Below are positions 60,615 to 64,000 of a DNA stretch of 64,000 nucleotides, piece by piece. This DNA is from Carallia brachiata (Eukaryota > Streptophyta > Magnoliopsida > Malpighiales > Rhizophoraceae). Each line of letters begins with the position of its first letter. Position 1 is the first letter of the stretch. Under the pieces are notes generated by a model. That model did no database searches and was not told where the DNA came from. It was given only the letters and a program-made list of their open reading frames with translations. The position numbers and the translations under genes are program-made. The DNA lies in contig JADCRB010000016.1 in NCBI GenBank assembly GCA_021464245.1, positions 2,911,138-2,975,137 of the forward strand, in the 5' to 3' direction.

Positions 60615-60740
60615 AATGCTCCCACTCCAAGGGTTGGTAAGGAAGAATTTTACAGAAATGATCCGAACTGAGTCTTGAAGTCCAGTTTGAAACTTGAGAT
60701 GTCCTAATGAACATTGAATGTTGAAATCTTCTATCTCTGA

Positions 60741-61277
60741 CTAACCCAACTGTTGTTGGATCGCAATGGAAACTGATATGATCTTGAGGAAGTTAGCAGC
60801 CCAGCCAATATAAAAATTGAAGTCTTGGCTCCAGGTGAGTTCGATCTTCCATGGCTCGCAAAGGCTGCCAAAGGTTCTTTGAAATTCCAAAGCTCTGGTG
60901 AGGATGATCTGGTAGGCAAAGAACTTGAACCTCCCCAAGAGGAAGGCCCAGCACTTTGGAACTTCAAAACCGGCACTTAGAGAGACTGACTGTAGTAATG
61001 ATTCCCAAGTCTGCTTCGACGTAAGGAGAGTAGTTGGAACTTCCCTGTACGTCGCCGCATCCAAAGGAAGATTAGGATGATTGTAGCGTCTCATCCCTCT
61101 GTGGTAGATGTGAACTAAGGAGAGTAGTTGGAACTCCATGACACCGATGGCGTTAGAGACTGAGTTTCGAGGGCTTTTAGGGATCCCTCGAGGAAGACTG
61201 CTCCTTCTTTTCTTAGCTCGTGCGCCTCCAACTTCTTGATCGAAGAACTTCCTGGGACAAGTGCAGAGACTAGCCAT
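60741..61277 (-). CDS. Unknown ORF (178 aa) in 3' region of Tat-like element
   Basis: An uninterrupted frame starts MASLCTCPRKFFDQEVG and stops at 60741, about 130 bp before the LTR. The first 40 residues are basic; the C-terminal half has many aromatic and Leu residues (LGRFKFFAYQIILTRALEFQ). I recognise no domain. Some Tat-lineage elements carry extra ORFs between pol and the 3' LTR; this may be one, or a second captured host fragment. It lies downstream of the WOX-like frame on the same strand. Confidence 0.45.
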   Translation of the reverse strand: MASLCTCPRKFFDQEVGGARAKKRRSSLPRGIPKSPRNSVSNAIGVMEFQLLSLVHIYHRGMRRYNHPNLPLDAATYREVPTTLLTSKQTWESLLQSVSLSAGFEVPKCWAFLLGRFKFFAYQIILTRALEFQRTFGSLCEPWKIELTWSQDFNFYIGWAANFLKIISVSIAIQQQLG

Positions 61278-61472
61278 TTTCTTTTGAGAAGAAGAAGAAC
61301 TGAGGGGTGAGTATTATGACTTGGGAATGCAAGATATATATATACATACGATAAAGATTTTTTTTTTTTTTTTTTGAAAATTCAAAAAGAAGGTACGCAA
61401 AATCGAGTAGGGTCATCCACGTCCCTTTCCAGCATAAGAGACAAAAGAGGTAGCGGCTGACGCGTGTCACGA

Positions 61473-61550
61473 AAGTCGTTACTGGGTGTTGCAGAAGTCG
61501 TTGTTGTGTGCTGCAGAAGTCGTTACCGTGTGCTGCCAAAGTCGTTGCAC
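61473..61550. repeat. 22-bp tandem repeat, 3.5 copies
   Basis: Units starting aagtcgtt at 61473, 61495, 61517 and (partial) 61539 follow one another. They overlap the end of the WOX-like frame, and on the minus strand give its final residues. Confidence 0.9.
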
Positions 61551-62192
61551 CTTATCTTGTCGACCGTCCCAGCGGGGCCCGAGGCGAAACTCCAAGTCAA
61601 GCTCGACCTCGTCTGGTGGGCCGATGATGTTGACGTCGACGTCGACGTCGCTTTCCGGCTGGTTGATGCTGCCTGAATATTCTGGAAAGAGAGGCAAAGT
61701 TTCGCCGGAATAACTCCTTTCTGCTAGAAAAATTCCTTCTAGACTTAAATACCTAGGAAGGATGAACCTTTGGCTGACTCCGTAAGACCACCAGGACCAG
61801 CATGCATGCTCTTATGGGCTACGGCTTTGATGAACATACCGTGGAGAGACCATTGCAGTGGAAGAACTAGGACCTGCTTCATTTGAGAGCGAAGCTGTAC
61901 CGGTGGGATCTACTATCGGAACGACAGACTGTTCTTTGGAAAAAGCAGTTCTCAGTGCTGGTTTCTTCCTGCTTCTCCAATTCTGGAACCAATAAAACAC
62001 ATTTTTTCCTTCGATTGCCCCGAGTGGGCGCAATCATGGGACAAGTTGGTAAATTTGAGATGCATTAGGAATAATACCTCCATTGTTGTGGAAGACTTCC
62101 TCCAAAATTTGCAGTTGTGCCACGGTTGGTTGCCACCTTGTGCGGGGTGACTTTTCTTCTCCCTTGTCTTGAGGTTCTGCAACTGGTTCCAT
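61479..62192 (-). pseudogene. WUSCHEL-clade WOX homeobox gene captured in the retrotransposon
   Basis: One frame of 238 codons from ATG 62192 (MEPVAEPQDKGEEKSPR) contains two stops (TGA 62036-62034, TAA 61814-61812). It has a WOX homeodomain (TRWQPTVAQLQILEEVF, then IEGKNVFYWFQNWRSRKK, about 62150-61950) and a Ser-rich linker. A canonical WUS-box ETLPLFP follows (TLPLFP codons 61700-61683), then an acidic DVDVDV stretch, and an EAR-like VELDLEFRL (61604-61581). WOX proteins are nuclear stem-cell and organ regulators; the WUS-box and EAR motif mediate repression through TOPLESS-type corepressors in this family. No intron interrupts the frame although WUS-clade genes usually have one or two, which fits capture through RNA. 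The two stops, or readthrough of them, decide whether it is dead. Confidence 0.85.
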
Positions 62193-62339
62193 CTTTCTTG
62201 TGGCAGAGGAGCAAACGTCTGGTATGTGGTGACGATCTATTGAGACTGATGCTGAGTTTCAGACTCAAACCCTCCGTCGCTTTTATATTTTTGGGCCGTT
62301 CACAGTTTATACTCATGCGGGCCAGGAGTTGAATTGGAT

Positions 62340-62590
62340 TTTGAACTTGGGTTTTGGAATGTGTCTGGAACTTGGAATTTTTTGGGTTTTGGGTTTTGAA
62401 TTGGATTTGGGTTGAGTGTTTGGGCTTCTAGACTTGGATTTTTGGATTTGGGTCGAGTGTTTGGGTTTTGGACTTGGACTTTTGGATTTGGGCTGAGTGT
62501 TTGGGTTTTGAGTCTGGACTCAAGTGTTTGGGTTTGGATTTTCGGGTTTGGATTTTCGCTTGAACTTTCAGATCGGGACTTTCGAATTTT
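62340..62590. repeat. Degenerate G/T-rich repeat (tttgggttttggactt type)
   Basis: Ten or more imperfect units built on ggattt, gggtttt and ggacttgg fill the space between the pol end and the WOX-like frame. The minus-strand translation is Asn/Pro/Lys/Gln-rich and low-complexity, so it is not called as a gene. Confidence 0.75.
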
Positions 62591-62673
62591 TTTTTTGACT
62601 TTTCTTTTATTTTTTTTTATTTTTGATTTTTTTTGATATCTTTTCTTCTTTTTTTTATTTAAAAAAAACATAT

Positions 62674-64000
62674 TTACACATAATACTGTTTCAAAAATTT
62701 ACCATTAATCGGGCCGATTCGGATGCCTTCTTGGTCTGACAGCATGTAAGCGTTGTGAGTGTAGGCCTCCTACACTAAGTATGACCCGTCCCGTTTGGAA
62801 GTAAGCTTGTCACCAGGCCGATGCTTCATGTTGATAGGCCGTAGACAAGTGAGTATGGCGTCGCCTGTGTTGGAGTCCGGTAAGTTGTACGATACGCCCA
62901 TAATGCCTCCGGAATTCTGTCATGCCAATCTCTTTTGGATTTAGAGACTACCTTCCGCAACAGGTTACATAAGGTCTTGTTGAATGCTTCAGCCAAGCCA
63001 TTTGCTGGGGCATTGTACTTGGATGACTTGTACTGCTTGAACTTGAATTTCTCGCAGAGCTTGTCGATTAAGCTGTTGTAGAACTGTTTACCATTATCAG
63101 TGATGATGAATCGAGGGACTCCATAGCGATAGATCAGCTGAGTCTGGATGAAATTGGCAACATGCTCCTTCTTTACCTCTCTAAGTGGAATGGCTTCAAC
63201 CCATTTTGAGAAGTAGTCTGTTGCTGCGAGGATGTACAGGTGACCCAGGGATGACTTTGGCAAGGGCCCAACTAAGTCGAGACCCCAAGCTTCAAAGGGC
63301 CAGGATGAGACAGTTGTATGCAGTGGCTCCGGTGGTTGATGTATGTAATTCGTATAAAATTAACAAGCTTGACAGGTTTTAGCAAACTCAATTGAATCAC
63401 GTACAATATTTGGCCAATAGTATCCCATCCTTCTGAGTTGGAAGTGCAACTTAGGCCCCGATTGATGTCCGCCACAAACACCTGAATGTGCTTCAGCGAG
63501 AGCTTGTTTTGCCTCTTCATTGTCTAGGCAGCGAAGCAAAACTCCATCAAAAGATCTTCGATATAGAGCATCCTTGAGATATATGAAGCGGGGAGCTCGT
63601 CGTTGAATTTCTGTCGTATGACGACGATCTTCGGGCAGCTTCCCGTGCTGTAGATAGTCAATGATTGGTTGGCGCCAATCTCCTTCCTCTGCGAGACGTA
63701 CAGATACAGCGTTGGCTGCTGTAGTTTCTTCATCATTCTTCTGTGGCACTATCCATTTCTGACATACGGCAACAACTGTAGCCTGGATTTCTGACTTTGC
63801 AAGAGAAGTGGCCAGGTTAGCCAACGCGTCTGCCTGAGTGTTTTCTCGTCGAGGCACATGCTCTAAAGTGATGCTTTCAAATTCATCCATTAGCTATCGA
63901 GCACGTTGATGGTAAGGCGCAAGGTCCTCTTTCTTCACGTTATACAACCTGGTAAGTTGGTTGATGACGAGTTGGGAATCTCCATGGACTTCTATAGTTG
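62674..64000 (-). pseudogene. Gypsy pol: RNase H end, integrase, C-terminus (partial)
   Basis: The frame from the right edge has the RNase H C-terminus (HVPRRENTQADALANLA, near 63850) and the integrase zinc domain (HSGVCGGHQ ... CQAC, ending at a TAA at 63360-63358). Then comes the catalytic core with LDLVGPLP, ITDNGKQF and the E of GLAEAFNK. After TPYSLVYG about 100 residues are missing, and it resumes with RPGDKL and EAYTHNAYMLSDQEG to GPINGKFLKQYYV, stop 62676-62674. Another stop lies at the LMDEFES junction near 63892. So pol is broken by at least three lesions, including an internal deletion around 62830, but the rest is well preserved. Confidence 0.88.

Larger units (their letters stand above)
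59741..64000 (-). mobile_element. Ty3-gypsy (Tat-like) retrotransposon, partial
   Basis: The minus-strand element enters from the right edge. In its own direction it runs through the RNase H end, integrase zinc domain, integrase core, pol C-terminus, about 2 kb of 3' region and the 3' LTR. Gag, protease and most of the polymerase lie outside the window. Sequence such as LEHVPRRENTQADALANLA and YYWPNIVRDSIEFAKTCQAC is typical of the plant Tat lineage. It begins exactly after GACATGAC of terpene synthase exon 5; the other flank is outside, so the target duplication cannot be checked. The 3' region carries a WOX-like gene. Confidence 0.85.

Noticed and set aside
62300..62671. Asn/Pro/Lys-rich 123-codon ORF
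   Set aside because: Low-complexity translation of the G/T-rich repeat; overlaps the pol C-terminus in another frame.
1..64000. CRISPR arrays, bacterial operons, phage or plasmid functions
   Set aside because: Introns, plant gene families and retrotransposons show a plant nuclear genome; the short repeats seen are transposon termini, microsatellites or tandem repeats.

Overview
This is a plant nuclear window, almost certainly from a eudicot. The evidence is plant cytochrome P450 genes of the CYP71 (CYP71D-like) type with one intron, plant terpene synthase exons, Ty1-copia and Ty3-gypsy (Tat-like) LTR retrotransposons, L1-type LINEs, MITEs, a CACTA-like end and an old plant pararetrovirus copy. 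The sequence is AT-rich and gene-poor. I cannot name the species.

The core is a degenerate terpene-oxidation cluster. A block holding a P450 gene (minus strand) and, about 8 kb away and diverging from it, a terpene synthase (plus strand) is present twice in direct orientation: unit A (about 2275-16957) and unit B (about 40262-59740). Only one host gene looks intact: P450-B (exons 43944-43000 and 42613-42002, 518 aa). P450-A has a private 2-bp insertion. P450-C (38739-39314) is an exon-2 remnant. P450-D (23440-27390, plus strand) is broken by a LINE and point lesions, and a fifth P450 shard lies near 19.2 kb. Both terpene synthases are pseudogenes and share stop codons, so the synthase died before the block was copied, while the P450 was still intact at that time.

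Layout: 1-2150 is a decayed endogenous caulimovirid (minus strand). 2.2-18.8 kb is unit A, with a 1.15-kb purine-rich MITE, a partial Copia and an LTR-like insert. 19-23 kb is spacer with a foldback sequence and an ankyrin relic. 23.4-27.4 kb is P450-D with its LINE. 28.3-34.2 kb lies between two patches of CACTA-type subterminal repeats and contains a small non-autonomous LTR retrotransposon (29381-31783) and a receptor-kinase relic. 34.7-38 kb holds an inverted-repeat region, the first two exons of a 26S proteasome RPN3 gene and a LINE. 38-40 kb is P450-C with templated inverted repeats at its break. 40.3-59.7 kb is unit B, with a 501-bp MITE and a 5.26-kb Copia element (51717-56974, 5-bp target duplication) splitting terpene synthase exon 1. 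59741-64000 is a Tat-like Ty3-gypsy element on the minus strand, cut by the window edge.

The most unusual item is inside that gypsy element: between the end of pol and the 3' LTR is a single reading frame (62192-61479, two stops) with a WUSCHEL-type homeodomain, a WUS-box and an EAR-like motif, i.e. a captured WOX transcription-factor gene.
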